A DNA stretch of 64,000 nt, from contig JADANN010000417.1 in the NCBI GenBank assembly GCA_018806985.1, forward strand, positions 806,001-870,000. The letters are read 5' to 3'. The stretch is from Angiostrongylus vasorum (lineage: Eukaryota > Nematoda > Chromadorea > Rhabditida > Metastrongylidae). Under the pieces are notes generated by a model. That model searched no databases. It was given only the letters and a program-made list of their open reading frames with translations, and was not told the DNA's origin. Each line of letters opens with the position of its first letter. Position 1 is the stretch's first letter. The position numbers and the translations under genes were made by a program. Shown piece by piece: positions 45,691-57,925 of the stretch.

Positions 45691-48500
45691 AAAAAAAAGA
45701 GTATCACCTGTATCACCTTTAGTCCCGTTGATCGTCGAGTGACTCGAGCGGGCGCCAGTAAGTCTTCCATTTTTCCCTGTCGCGTGCAAGAGTAGACCAA
45801 TGGGTTCTGCTCGCTCTAGGGACACGTCGAGCATCATATCTTTCTGCAAGGCTCTTTGTGAAGAACTCTGACCATCGGGTCCGTGGTCGTCCTGCAGTAC
45901 GTTTGACATCCCTAGGAATCCAGTCACTAACGGCTCTTGTCCATCGGTTGTCATTCACACGCATTACGTGTCCGGCCCACCTTATCTCTGATTGTTTGGC
46001 GTACAGAACAGCATCTTTGATTTTTGGTCGTTGACGCAGGTCAGGGGCTTCGGATCCCTTCCTTTACTTTTGTGAAAGGGGATACTCCTAGCATTGTCCT
46101 TTCGACTACGGGGTTCAATAACGCTGAGTGTTCTTTCATACTGCTTACGCAGCGACCAGGGTTTCTAACGCATACGTTTACGCAGGAAGAACCGTTGAGT
46201 CGAAAAGTTGGGCACGGAGTCGGTTGTTCTTTGTTCTCCTCACCACATCTTCGAAGCTCATGAAAGCTCCCCAAGCCGCTCGTTTCCTTCTGGTCAAGTC
46301 TGGAGCTAAGTCGTCCAACAGGTTGATTTCGCGTCCCCGATAGACATAACTGGAGCATTCGGAGACATTCGCTCCATTGAGCGTGAATGGGGCATACGAA
46401 ACCAAAACCAATCCGTTCTTCGTGAACATCGTTTTTGTGAGATTTAGTCGAAGGCCAACTTTTCCACAGGCTTAATCAAAGTCTGCAAGCATTCGTTCCG
46501 CGTGGCTAGTGTTTGGTGTTATAAGAGCGGTGTCATCAGCAAAGCGAAGGTGCTGTAATTGCCAACCATCGATTGCCGTTTTCATGTTGTCCCATTCCAG
46601 TGTTCACATGACGTTCTCGAGGGTGGCGGTAAATAGTTTTGGCGAGGTGGCATCCCCTTAGCCAGCCCCTCTTGACGTGGATGCAAATATCGCTGTAGTG
46701 TGGTGATATATTGGTTGTGAAATCTTCGTATAGCTCAAAAAGAATCTTTATATACTGAGTAGTTGCTCCCTGATTACCAAGGGCTTCATGACTGCTTCTA
46801 TCTCAATTGAGTCAAAGGCCTTCTTTAAATCGATCAAAGTGAGATAGAGCGGTCTTTTTGTACTCTCGCGTCACTTCAGCCAGTCTTGTTATCGTGTGGT
46901 TGGTGTCCATCGTGCTAAATCCTTTTCGAAACCCTGCTTGCTCACAAAGCTTTCCTTAGTCCAGTGTTCTGTCAATCCTGTTTACCATCACTTGAGTGAA
47001 AAGTTTCTAGACGACAGACAGCAAGCTGATTGGGCGATAGTTGCCGATATCGTGGAGGTCGCACTTCTTTAAAATTAGCACAGTATTGCTTGCCTTCTAG
47101 TGAGTAAAAAACTTGGCATTCAGCCTGTTAACGTGTGAAGAGCCAAGCCAGTGTGTTTACTAGGACTAGCGGAACGTTCTTGAGGTGCTCCGATCTTATC
47201 CTGCCCGTAAATGGTGCTGTTCGATTTTTTCATTTGACGAAACAGCATGTCGGATTTCGGAAGGGAGAACCGGTGGTACGGCATATCCATCCTGGTTTAT
47301 TTCATATGAGGGAGGAAGGACATGACTATTGAAGAGGTCTAAGTATTATTCGTGAATGATTTCCTCCATCGCCTTTCTGGACGCTGTAACTGTTCCTTCT
47401 GGCATCGGTGGGCTTTTCGAGTGCTTTCGCCAGCCTCTGCAGGTTCGACCATTACTGCCGCTCTTCTCTCTTTAAGATCTTCTTTTATCGCCCGTCTGCA
47501 TTGTTTTGCAAGTTCGGACGTTAGTTCACGGTTGCCTGCAGCTCGTGCGATTCCACGCTGGCGTATCAGCTCGAGAGTTTTTGGAGACAGATGTCTCTTG
47601 GTGACTTTCGAACTCTCAGCTTTCATAACGCTAATCTGAAGATGTTGAATGAGGTGATCGTATTCCTCGTCGATGTTATCGACAACGGCGTCTTCCTACA
47701 GCCGACTAATGAGTTGAATAAGTCGCAATTTAAACAGGTTTTGGGAATTCATTTTTTTGAACTTGGCGGCTTTTTTCTCCTTTCTGCGAGAAATTTAATC
47801 CTGCACGAAGGTGGCCATGGTCTGCTTCCGTCTAGAATATTGAGACAACAGCGACATCGCTTAGGCAAAACGTTCGGTTTACTATGATGTGGTCTATTTC
47901 GTTATGGTACTCTCCACTGGAAGGCACCCACGTCCAGCGTTGAGGGTGGGGCTACTAGAATTGCGTGTTACCATGGATGGTCTTGATCTCCATGATAAAC
48001 TCAGATAGCCGCTCACCCTGTTCGTTCCTTCTAATCCGTGGGCCACAAAGTGACGTTCTTCAGACTTTGTTCTTGGTCGAATCCTAAGCGTTAGAACCTC
48101 CAATGATGAGGATGAAGAATGCATGGCCTTCTCTGTGGAACTTTTCCAAGTACATATAGAAGGCTTCGACTTCTTCTTCGTTATAGTTTGACCTGGGTAC
48201 GTAAACGGCGAAGATTCTCAAAGCCGGTATTGATCGACATCCCTTCAGTCGTAATCGTCCGATTCGGGATTTATTGAGATTGCTGTGGAAAAACAAGAAT
48301 AGCCGCAGCCACCACCGAGAACACTGACGCAAGTGTGCGCGCATTTTAAGTACAGATCGTCACCTAACTTATTTGCGATTTAAGCAACCTAGAATGGCCC
48401 TGAGATTTTAGCATCCTCTCTGTACTCGGCCCATATAACGGTTCCGAATCGGAAGCTCTTCGACTAGTCGGCTCGAGATCCGTCATAGCACGCAGATCCG
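45690..48500 (-). pseudogene. RTE-clade LINE in the Srt locus
   Basis: 3' to 5': C-terminal domain at 45719-46429 (RTAGRPRTRWSEFFTKSL; LAPDLTRRKRAAWGAF), RT catalytic box RFADD intact near 46.54 kb, frameshifted RT body 46.6-47.3 kb, and linker 47339-47626 (KRHLSPKTLELIRQRGIARA). The endonuclease pieces are at 47894-48344 ([19 protein letters not shown]). Multiple frameshifts. It keeps FADD where the left palindrome copy has FADN, so it is a separate insertion. It separates the Srt exons from the candidate TM1 exon. Confidence 0.8.
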
Positions 48501-49099
48501 TGGAAAAACCTACTACTCCAAGAAACTCCCTAAAAAGTTTTGGTTCTCAAAAAAGAGAACTCATGAAAAGCTTAATCAAGCTGGAAGTTTTGAGTGGCTT
48601 AGCAAGCTTTTTTACATCAGAAAGATTTCTGGTTGGCTTTGCTCTTAGTACCAACGGTATATTTTTTCGATTTGTAACGGTTGTGAGCATGAACCGAACA
48701 TATGGTGACCTTAAAATTCCTCAGCAAGAAACAAGTTTGCATTTGCTGTGAGAAAAATGTTATAAGCTGCGCCACTTACTGTCCTGAGCGCGATTTCACT
48801 CCCGTGGGATTCATATTTTCTTCCTGAAAACTGTTTCGAAAAAAAAATACTTTATGAACTCAGGAAAATTTATTCGTTGCAAAATCGCACAGCTGCTTGA
48901 GATCTGACACCGATTTAATTTCTTTCTTCGAATACTGATTATCGAAGAGTTACATAGTTGCATAATATTTTTGGCACAATACTCTAGGATTTGGAGTCGC
49001 TTTTGTTGTTTTCATCCCATTTCTAAACATCCACGGAAGCATTCGTTTAATTTAACGTCTGCCAGAGAGGTAAGCGCTTATGTTTTGTTTTTTGCACTA

Positions 49100-49372
49100 T
49101 AAAAAGGATTAAGCTTTCAGCGTTGATCAATCCTGAGGGATGCGCCATGCATTCGATTTCACTAAGCATCGTTTGGAGCTGATTGGATGCATATCTGGCC
49201 TTTACAATGACTCGCGGTGGCCTACCGATGTATCTAACCAGTGCTGCTGTCCTCCCAGACAAGTCTGGTACTAATTTGCCGACCTCGCAGGGATGGAAGA
49301 CTTGGTGGGCCAGGAGCGCGGAATCGATCACATGTGTGTTGCAAGGCGCCTCCAACCACGGCACCACACGTT
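49100..49372 (-). mobile_element. tRNA-derived SINE
   Basis: Minus strand: gtggtgccgtggttggaggc head, B box shortened to gatcgattcc, body with ggtagatacatcggtagg-type sequence, 3' end at tcaacgctgaaagctt. No clear target-site duplication. Confidence 0.75.
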
Positions 49373-49379
49373 CCCAATT

Positions 49380-50590
49380 TAATTCAATTTAACAAATTTA
49401 CACTATATCTTTTTGGCTTCTGTTTGGTAGAATTATTTGTCCTCTTCTCTCCACATGTTCTTTTTTTCTTCCAATCTTAAAAAGAAACACTTTCCGTTTC
49501 AAATGTTACCTAAAGCGATCATGATCTTATAAGAAGACAGACGGCAATGCTGTTTTCGCATCATAACGGTCAGCACAGTGCAATAGGCGAGCTGAAATCA
49601 TCAGAATCATAAGTTTATGTTGACGATAGAAATCAAATAGGTGATATTTTCCGATGATAGAGAGTTTTGCTCAAAGAAACTCCATTAGGGGATATAGTTA
49701 GTTCTTGTTTTTCTGCACGGCCAGATTTCACGTATTTTGGAAATCCTAACAGTTTTTTACGTGGTTCCTCATTTCGTATCCGCCGTCCCAAAAAAATGTC
49801 GTGGAATTTTTTGTCTCAGTCGGCTGACACATAAATATTTCTTCTTGCTCACAAATGTCGTTGAATGGTCGTGGAGCAGATTTTCTCTGAAATGTTCTTC
49901 TAGGTGTGCTGGGACGTTCCCACATGTCCATCACCAACAGCTGATAACTTTGCGAATAGTAGAAATATTTCCCAAGTAAGTTTTGCGCTAGTTTTCTAAC
50001 CATCTCAGGCTAGCTTCTTTTGGTACTGTAGTCAAATCAGAGACACTGCGTGTATTACTACTAAGCGTTTTCGGCCACTGCACACCCAGCTGCTCTTTTT
50101 TTTTACTTATGTAATCTCCACATAACGGTGGTTGATCTGGACAACATTCTTTTACATGTTATCGTTGTTTTCGTCTATCTTTTATTTGTTCTTGTCACCA
50201 CATGGCTGCCTTGTCTATGCTTTGATGTAGGTTTAGATCTCCTAGAGCGAAACTGCCTTTGGTCTGAACTGCATAGCCCGAGTAGATATTATATGCATCG
50301 GTTGCATTTTTAATGAGGTTAATTAAGAACCTCGTCATATGTGCACAACATCTTAGCTGTCGTATCAGTCAATCCACATCTCAGATAAATGGTGGTGATC
50401 TGGAAGAGCTGACGACTAGCCGCAGAATTTCCGTTAATGTTTAGCTGATTCCCACGACGAAAGCTCACTTTGCCTTCCATCTTTTGCACAAATTATTTGC
50501 CAAAATATTTCCCAAACCATCCTGCAGAATTCGCTGTTATTGTCAGCTAGCACAAACAGTAGTAATATTTCGAAATCGACTTTCCTTTAA
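49380..50590. other. No recognisable gene
   Basis: Short open frames only (for example 49737-49979 plus and 49746-50003 minus); none resembles a family I know. Nothing supportable. Confidence 0.45.
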
Positions 50591-50950
50591 ACTCGGTGTG
50601 ACTAATCAATATGTGTTTTTTCCTTGATGAGCTTACACGAGGTTGACAAATACATTTTTTTCGGCTAACGTTTCGACGTTTTCACAGGACATTACCATTA
50701 TATCCACCATCAGCATCCTGCATAAAACGACGTCACCGAGTGAGTATGCCTCACTCGAGGAGATCGGCCGCTGAGGAAGACTTGACTCGACACGTAGGCG
50801 AAGCCGCCACGTCGAGACGAATAGCAACCGTGGACCATGGACTCGGATCATCGGCTCTGATGAAGACGAAGACGTCGAAACGTTGACCGAAAAGAAATAT
50901 ATTTATCAAACTTGTGTAAGCTAGTTCGTAATCCATTCATCTCTAATCGT
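50590..50950. mobile_element. Head-to-head hammerhead repeat
   Basis: The left end (minus strand) has the end motif aacctcgtgtaagc and GAAACGTTAGCCG at about 50668-50680, without a full core. The right end (plus strand) has a complete motif at 50852-50889 and the end aacttgtgtaagc. The two halves form an inverted repeat. Confidence 0.6.
50852..50889 (+). ncRNA. Hammerhead-ribozyme-like motif with canonical CTGATGA
   Basis: CGGCT (50852-50856), CTGATGA (50857-50863), A, stem II GACG-AAGA-CGTC (50865-50876) with four perfect pairs, GAAAC (50877-50881), GTT (50882-50884), GACCG. The core and stem II are the best in the window; stem I has one transposed pair (GACCG instead of AGCCG). Confidence 0.75.
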
Positions 50951-52060
50951 TCTTCGTAACTTCATTGTTTTTCATAAGCTTTGTCTTTTCTGATATCCTA
51001 TTTGGCGTATTATCCCATTTAGCTCTTCGCTAAGCTGCTATCTATTGTTCGATTATCATTTCTTCTTCACAGATACCTTTCGAGGGAACAACAATATCGT
51101 AGGCAAACAAAGGTTTAATAAAATTTTTTCCTTTAATGCGCTTACTTCTTGTCATGCCAACTGAGAAGGTCCATTATCCGTTGCAGTACGGCAGCAAACA
51201 AGTTTGACGAGGTGATGCTGTAGACAACACCATTTTCTTTTTAAAAGTTGTAAGGACGCGAAGGAAAAGCGGTCGACCAGAGTTTTTGTGCAACAAGTGT
51301 CGTTTATTTTGTGGAAAAAATACAAGGTGAAATCGGCTATACCCTCTTTAAGGCTTTTTGTAGGTGACGAATATTAGGACCATAGACAGGAAGCACTCTC
51401 GACAACCTTATATGACTGTGTCTGCTCTTAAAAGGTGGTCCAAACAGCTGAACTCATTTCGGAATTGTGTGTTTTCACCACTGGAGCGTTACTCACGGTT
51501 TTCGTTACACACAATGCGATGGTATTCTTGAAAAGCCAATGGAGCATTTTAAACAACAAAATCTTAGTGTTTACTTTTCTATTTACTGCTTACCACAATT
51601 TTCACGACAGGGTATAAAAACATAAGAACAAAATCTTAGTATTACAGCTGCAAAGTTTCCTCTAGTCTAACTTCTCAGACATAAAATCACAGCGTGTTCG
51701 ATTCACTAGATCTTATAAACTTGAAAGCATCATGCCATGTGGGTTGCAAGGAAAACCTTACTAATTGACGCTAGAAGGAAATTAGCAGGGTAAGTTCATT
51801 GATATATGAATTCAATGGATTTGGATTTGATGATATAAAAGGTCTGTCATTTGTGGAAGTTTAATTCCTATTTACAAATCAGGATGGAAGAATTTGGAGT
51901 GACACCTCCTCATTGTAGCAAACTAATTCAGCGAAAGAAAAAAAGGAGAAGACTGAGTAAGTCGTTTTCGTTGCTGAAACAATACCTTAGCGTTTGAGAT
52001 GGAAATTCCGTCATTCGTATGCTGGACCAGAAAGAAATAATATCGCATGTTTCGCTTTTA
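50950..52060. other. No recognisable gene
   Basis: Only a short foldback-tail fragment at about 51555-51620 (cttttctatttactgcttac) is identifiable. Confidence 0.4.
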
Positions 52061-52066
52061 GCTTAC

Positions 52067-52297
52067 CAGCTTGATGTTGTTGCTCTCCATCAAGAGTTTT
52101 TTAAAACTGGTCTTCATTGCCAGTCGTGCAAGGTATGCTGCAGTAGCCTGATTCTTGTCTCTTTTCGAGCAATTCGCTAGTGGTCGTGAATATGCCAATA
52201 AAATTTTTTCATTTTGCAAAGATTGCATACTCGCTGCAGTGTTAAGCTTTAAGCAATTGGCCGGACGGTAAGCATCAATAGTGCTTTTATCGAGTGG
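52067..52297 (-). other. Exon-like open stretch with good donor
   Basis: 77 codons without a stop on the minus strand, ending at a gtaagc donor. The last residues read NQATAAYLARLAMKTSFKKL, then LMESNNIKL. Composition is protein-like, but I do not recognise it and found no linked exons. Confidence 0.3.
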
Positions 52298-52951
52298 CTA
52301 CAGATTGCGACTACCGCGCAGGAAGTGATGCGATCTGCTTCGTCAAGAAAAGCATGGATGAAAGGAAACTTTCCCGGTTTTGTAAGGCACAAAGCTAGAA
52401 GCATTTTCCGTAGATTATCCTAGATGTTTTATAAGATTCTGGGAGAGTGCAAATGATTTCCAGCGAATTGCGAGTTTTAATCTGCTGTTCCGGTGCACTT
52501 CTACTTGGATAGCATCGACTAATTTAGGATTCACCAAAGATGACTTTTCTGATTTAGCAAGTTGTTTGAGCCTTGAGTTAGTTGTCTTGGATTAGTTGTC
52601 CGACACCCTCACGTCTTCATCACAGTCGGCCTTCGACTGTTGATATTTTGATGGACGTTTGCCGTTTCCAACTACTTATTTAGAACACGGCTGACATTTC
52701 CAACGTTGGCTTGTTATTAACTGAATTAAACATACCTCTCCTGCTTTTTTTTCCAACTTCTATTTTTTCTTTAAAAAAACCATGGCAAGACTTTTTGAGG
52801 TCTGCTTTTTTTTAAACTTGGTCTATAACATTCATAATCTCACAGACAGAAAACTAAGAAGCTATGTAAAGCCAATGTCTTAACTTTTCCTTACTGCTTT
52901 TTTTTTCAAGGCAGATTAGTATGGAAAATACAACCACAAGGATCCTGAGAT

Positions 52952-53113
52952 ATGAGCAAAACAGGGAAACTAAGCTGGGCTTCGATCTCTGTGTTACTTT
53001 CATCGGGATCACGTGCTATCTGCTACACCAACAGAAGCCGTTGGCTTGCCATTCTCTCAGCCATGTTTTTTACTATATCGGTGCTGTTAGCAATCAAGCG
53101 TCAACAGGAATGA
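52952..53113 (+). other. Small open frame with one hydrophobic helix
   Basis: 53 codons from MSKTGKLSWASISVLLSS to SAMFFTISVLLAIKRQQE. The DNA of its second half is distantly similar to 38.33 and 54.60 kb, where the minus strand looks like the coding one, so this frame is probably accidental. Confidence 0.2.
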
Positions 53114-53405
53114 AAATGCTGTGTTATGTAAAACCAAATCCATCTGTTATGTCAACTTGTGATTGGACGAGAATACAGCAACGTAAACCAATTTTGCTGC
53201 CTGCGGGTCGTTTTTTGTAGGCAGAATGCTCTTCACTAATTTCAGATACAACTTTAAGATAATCTACCTGAGGAGTTCTCATAGTAACGAAAGTTAAGAG
53301 ATGCATCGTATTGTAATTGCTTTCAATAACCTTAAAACTGCTGTTTTTCTGCTCTTTTCTTGCTTCAAAAGTCAAATTTTGAAGGTCAGAAAAAACGACG
53401 CTTAC

Positions 53406-53481
53406 CTCAGCAATCACTCCATAAACTAGGAATGATATCCCAAACCATATATTCGTATAGCCAGTTTTTCTATCGGAGTCT
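53406..53481 (-). CDS. TM1-like exon, in frame, possible first exon of the Srt gene
   Basis: 76 bp with a ttttacag acceptor and gtaagc donor, encoding DSDRKTGYTNIWFGISFLVY then GVIAE. It ends in phase 0, whereas the next known Srt exon (45105-45224) needs phase 1, so at least one exon encoding the loop after TM1 must lie between if they belong together. Of the three copies, this one and 5376-5451 have open frames. Confidence 0.5.
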
Positions 53482-53569
53482 CTGTAAAACAAGGGAAAAT
53501 GAGTCAAAGCAGTGCCCACGACGCTGAGACGAACTCAGTGATGACTTCTGATTTGAATGACTTGAAAAA

Positions 53570-53689
53570 TTGTCACCAATTCATCAAAAATTCTAGAAGA
53601 ACGATTTTGCCAGTTAAATCGTCTTCGAAAAGTCGATCAGTTAGCGGATCCCTGTCGTCGTCCTGCGTGGATTCAGCAACAAATCTCTC
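53570..53689 (-). other. Acidic exon-like block
   Basis: Reads ERFVAESTQDDDRDPLTDRL then FEDDLTGKIVLLEF. The copy at 37317-37422 has one Asp codon fewer but keeps frame. The plus strand is also open (a serine-rich frame, KSSSKSRSVSGS), so strand is not certain. Located just upstream of the TM1-like exon. Confidence 0.35.
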
Positions 53690-54717
53690 CTTGCACCACA
53701 AGACTGCACAACCGTAGCTGACTGTGCTACGTATGAATTTATTGGGTAATGGATGGGTTTTCGAATCTTGTTATAATCATTGAGGTATATTTTCCTCGAG
53801 AGAGTGTTCGAACAAGCGAAGAAATTCTTGTCGTCGTATTAGCCTCTCTCGCCTTGAGAGAGCCTCCGTTGCAAAGCTATAATCCTGCAGGCAACTGCTT
53901 ATAGAAAGCCTTGAGAACGTCGTAGAATGACTATCTCCAGGCTCGAGATAGAACCATGACCAACCAATTTTCATTACAGCAATGAAGAGAGAAGAACATG
54001 GAATCCCATGTTACCTCATCCAACACCACCTCCATGGATTACAGTTTCAAGAGAAAACAATTACAAAAGGTGCCAAAGCAACATGTGAAAGTGGACCACC
54101 ATAGCATGTGAGCTTCTGTTACTTCGTGTTTAGTTAACGAGGATGATACTTTTGATCAGAACAAAGAACAACATGTAATACCGAAAAATGTAGGTGCTAC
54201 AGGGTTTGGAAAACAGCACTAGATAAAAACTGTAAGTCACGTGGTAACAAGAATGAGAACAATGCAGTTCACCTACTTGCAATCATAGTGTGGTATGCTC
54301 TCAACGTCGCCGTTAGCTCGTATCAACCAGTCCATTGCTGAGGAGTACCAGAACCTTAAATGGAATAATTTGTGTGAAAAAGCCTGAAAAACATGAGATG
54401 TATGGAGAACCATAGAAGAAAACAATAAGCACAGCAAAAGCCTTGATGAGGAATAATCACGCCTTCGGAGACAACAACCGATTACACGCCCACTTTTGGA
54501 AGAAGGCAAAACTAATGGCCAGTATGATTGTCCAACAAAGTATAGTATTTGCAGCTTTCTCAGATGCTACCACATCATTCGAGGCCTTTGTTTTGTTATC
54601 TTTGAACCATGTTTCCGCTCCACCGATGCTGCCAACAATCATCCATCAATGGGAATGGTTAGTGTGATGGATAGCATATGAGCCTTTGGTTAGGGTAATC
54701 AGGAATTCGAAGCCTAC

Positions 54718-54990
54718 CTGAGCTTCTCCAATCTTTTCACGTCTCAGCATCATTGTGGCTGCTTTCACATGGTCTCCTGTTGTGAAAAAGAATTGGCAGT
54801 AAACAAAAGTTAAATCATAGTTAGTGAGTGTTTTTTGATGTTTCACATAAAGCTGTGCTAAGGCATGGTTCAGTGAACGTTCTTTCTCGCCAAAAACATT
54901 AAAAGCAAAGAAAGAGCAGTAGTGCGGGAAAAAAATAGGAAGGCGAGTAAAAAGTTCAATCACGCCTGGTCGGATCATTTGTGAATGACA
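54718..54990 (-). other. Unrecognised exon-like open frame
   Basis: Open through SLNHALAQLYVKHQKTLTNY, then DLTFVYCQFFFTTGDHVKAA and TMMLRREKIGEAQ, ending at a ctcag|gtaggc donor. An adjacent frame begins after ttggcag at about 54635 (GGAETWFKDNKTKASNDVVA). The helical repeat look suggests an alpha-solenoid protein, but I cannot name it. A further open frame lies at 55062-55163 or 55030-55281, in competing frames. Confidence 0.4.
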
Positions 54991-55397
54991 CAAGCCGATT
55001 ATTTAAACGAAGCATTCGAAACTCAAAGATCACTGCTGTTCCCACTTTTGTGACGAGACAGTTACGAAATTACTGTGCGCTCCATGATGAAGCAGGTGTA
55101 GAGGTTCGAGAAAATGTCGTACTTCATGTAGAGGTTGGAAAAATCTAAGCGGTAGGGCGGCATCTGAAAAATTATTTGTCATCAAACGTAACGACATCTG
55201 CTGGCTTTGTGTAAAACCATTAATGCTCTCGAGCGCGAAACACAAGTAATATAAAACAACTAGCCACAAGCGCCGTTTCATTAACCAAAATAAGAACTAT
55301 TACAATCTACACATGTTCTTTTGTCAAAAAGCACGTGCCAAGAAACGTCAGAATTTCTGATTCCCTTCTCTAAATTACTCCTAGTGCCATCCCTATG

Positions 55398-55700
55398 AGG
55401 GCGAGTATGGCGCAGTAGTTATAGCTTTCTGCAATAAACACGTGGTCGCAGGATCGATCGCGCACCCATCTCATCAAGTCGTCCTAAGGAAATTGTTACC
55501 AGATATTTCTGAGATAACAGCACGGGGGGCGCGTGTAGCACAGTGGTTAGAGACGCCCTGCAATACACATACGTTTGGTTCTGCTCTCCAGGGTCACCAA
55601 GGTTTTCATCACTGCGGGATCGGCAATTTGGTATCAGGCAGGTCTAGGAGGATAGCAGCACATCCCTGATACATCGGTGGGCCACCGCAAGTTATTTCAT
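55398..55700 (+). mobile_element. Dimeric SINE, 3'-truncated
   Basis: Left monomer 55398-55524 (atggcgcagtagttatagct), right monomer 55528-55700 (gtagcacagtggttagagac; variant B box). The 3' third is missing. Confidence 0.75.
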
Positions 55701-56699
55701 ACTTCGAGGATAGTCTAGCTCTAGGCCATCAACTTTCACTTTTACGCTCCTTCTTCTCAGATTTGGTGTGGTGTAAATTTCTCTAATTACCAATCACAAT
55801 TTCACGAAGCTCTAGTGTAAAACTCATGAAGAACCATGCCATACTAAGTAAGGATGATCTAGCGATACGATGGCGATGCCTTTATCGAATGTTGAAACTC
55901 TGCTGTTGAAGCATCTGTTAACCCCATTAGAAACTTTTCTGTGAAGTAGCACATCTTGGCTGTACAACTTCTCATGAACGTTTTTATCTTGGCCTTGAGT
56001 TAGCAACTCTCTTACATAAATAATTTTTTTTGCTGTAAATCAGACTTATTTGAAATCCATTCTCCAAACATGGTTGAAATCTTCCTTTTCAGGCCTTCTT
56101 GCCTTTCATTTCTTTTCTCGATGTTGTTGCAGTTCAAAGTAGGTGGACTTGTCCTCGTTTACTTTGAAGAATTGATGACGTTGGATAAATTAGTGTTTTC
56201 ATGATAAGCAACACAAGCTTGTTGTCATTCTACTTTCTCACGATTGTTAACTAATCGCCGTATTTAGCCTTTTTTCAGAGCATGGAAAAGTTAAGTTGAT
56301 GTGCAATTTAGTCGTCAAAAGAGTTCCAGAATCTCTGCAGAATAACCTGATCTCTAAACTTTATTCGCTTGGGAACAGTTTCTTCAGACGCTTACCGTTT
56401 TCTAGGAGTGTGGTGTTTATTCTTACACTTGATGAAGACCCGCCGCAGAGAGTTCTCATGGATGGATAATGCTTCCCTCTTTCATTAAAATATCATTCCG
56501 TGATATTGCGTGAAATCACTCGTGATAGCGAGGCATTCTTTTCTGCGATTCACTTTTGTATCCCTGTATTTTATCAAAAATGCTGCGATGATTTTATATG
56601 CTGATTTTCCAGACTCTTCTGTGAAGATGCTAACTTGTACTTCAAAATCTCTGTTGTGTCCTTGAATACTATTCTTGCCCGGTGGAATACTTTGTTTAA

Positions 56700-57625
56700 G
56701 TTTAAGTTAACCGTCAGATGTTTTTTTTGTGTTCCAGCGTGTTCATTTTAGCGGTTGAACCGCAGACAGAGCGGATTAAGAACTTCTTATTATTATAGAG
56801 CTTTGAGTCCATACCAATCAGAATCCATTTAAGGCCAAAAAAAGTGCTCAGGATCGACTTTCTATTAACCTCGGCATTGGAATATGAATGCACCGTTTTC
56901 TTGTTCAGCAATCGCCAGGTTGTTAAACAGCATACATTTACTGCCATAGAAAACCACAATACAATACAACAGTAGCTGACGTTTCGGCAGTATCGCCTTC
57001 TTCAGAGCCTGAAAGGGTACACTGACATACAATTTACTAGGCCAAACGCTTCAATAACACTTACAAAAAGAGGAAAACTATGGCAATTATATGATCAACA
57101 GCTTCTCGAAAAACTCCGCTTTTTTACGTGACTTCGAATGAGGAAGATTAGAACAGCTGATTATAGTCGCATAAGGTTGATGACTGCACCATCCCACATC
57201 AGAAATTGAGGCGAGCGTCAGGGGGTCAGGTCGCGTGTGACCTTTGGGCATTCATACCTGCTATTCATTGTAGAGCTTTTGGCATTTATCCAAAAAGCCT
57301 CAAGAAGTTTTTCGCGCTGGTGTTTTAGTCTCCTTTGCAAGGATATTGACTTTTACTTCAAAACTGTCTCGGCTATGCTTTTTGTATCGTATGCGTGCCT
57401 AGTGGGTACTTTGTCTTAGTCTTCATTTGCCATCTACGCGTTCTTTTATACGGATACACAAGGGTCTGCCCTTTTCACCAATATATTCATCTCCGCAATA
57501 ATTACAAAAGATCAGGCATATTGTACCTGAACTTATGCAATCACAGTCCCTGCCCTAAGAGCAAATTACGCAATTTTTTGTTTCACATAGACGGTCATAG
57601 AGCGGTTACGAACTAACTGACGACG
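56700..57625 (-). pseudogene. Penelope-like element 3' fragment
   Basis: GIY-YIG and C-terminal scraps at 57.25-57.62 kb (FWIN-like end at about 57.29 kb; a block before the nuclease at 57.5-57.62 kb), a spacer, then a hammerhead at 56974-57009 and the conserved end gcgattgctgaacaagaaaa at about 56900-56920. The whole 3' end of a Penelope-like element is thus seen with its ribozyme in the sense orientation. Confidence 0.65.
56974..57009 (-). ncRNA. Hammerhead-ribozyme-like motif, intact core
   Basis: Minus strand: AGGCT, CTGAAGA, A, GGCG-ATAC-TGCC, GAAAC, GTC, AGCT. Nearly identical to 12772-12808, though in an older fragment. Confidence 0.7.
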
Positions 57626-57689
57626 TAGAGTAGCCAACGGTATTCCAACTATCGCTACCGATTCCTCTAGAGTTGCCCTTCCTAAGCAT

Positions 57690-57925
57690 CGTTTTATAGT
57701 TGGAGGGCGCTTTGCAAAGAGAAGGATTTTGTTTTGATACTGCGCTAGGTGAACCAAGTCTTCTACCCATTTGGGCTCGGAATATTGGTACCAAATTTTT
57801 CTGTGAGCAACATCGACCAGATACATCGACAAGAACGTATAAGTCCTTATGCAGGCTCATATGCGTTAAGGATACTCTGCGATGCTTGAGGACGTCCTAT
57901 GTATGGCGCATCCCCCAGACTATCA
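57690..57925 (+). mobile_element. Old diverged SINE
   Basis: Retains agttggaggg, ggtaccaaattttt, gatacatcgac and catatgcgttaagg blocks in SINE order. The tRNA head is largely lost. Confidence 0.45.

Larger units (their letters stand above)
53300..56430 (+). repeat. Third copy of the palindrome's outer edge
   Basis: Collinear with right arm 37.1-39.97 kb and inverted relative to left arm 3.54-5.45 kb. Shared landmarks in order are the TM1-like exon, the acidic block, KTKAS exon-like sequence, the dimeric SINE, and the block ending in cattcgataaaggc. Divergence by eye is around 15%. It extends about 300 bases past the arm edge, matching 3541-3835. Confidence 0.75.

Noticed and set aside
47135..47332. 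Plus-strand open frames across the RTE elements
   Set aside because: They are antisense shadows of the decayed minus-strand reverse transcriptase.
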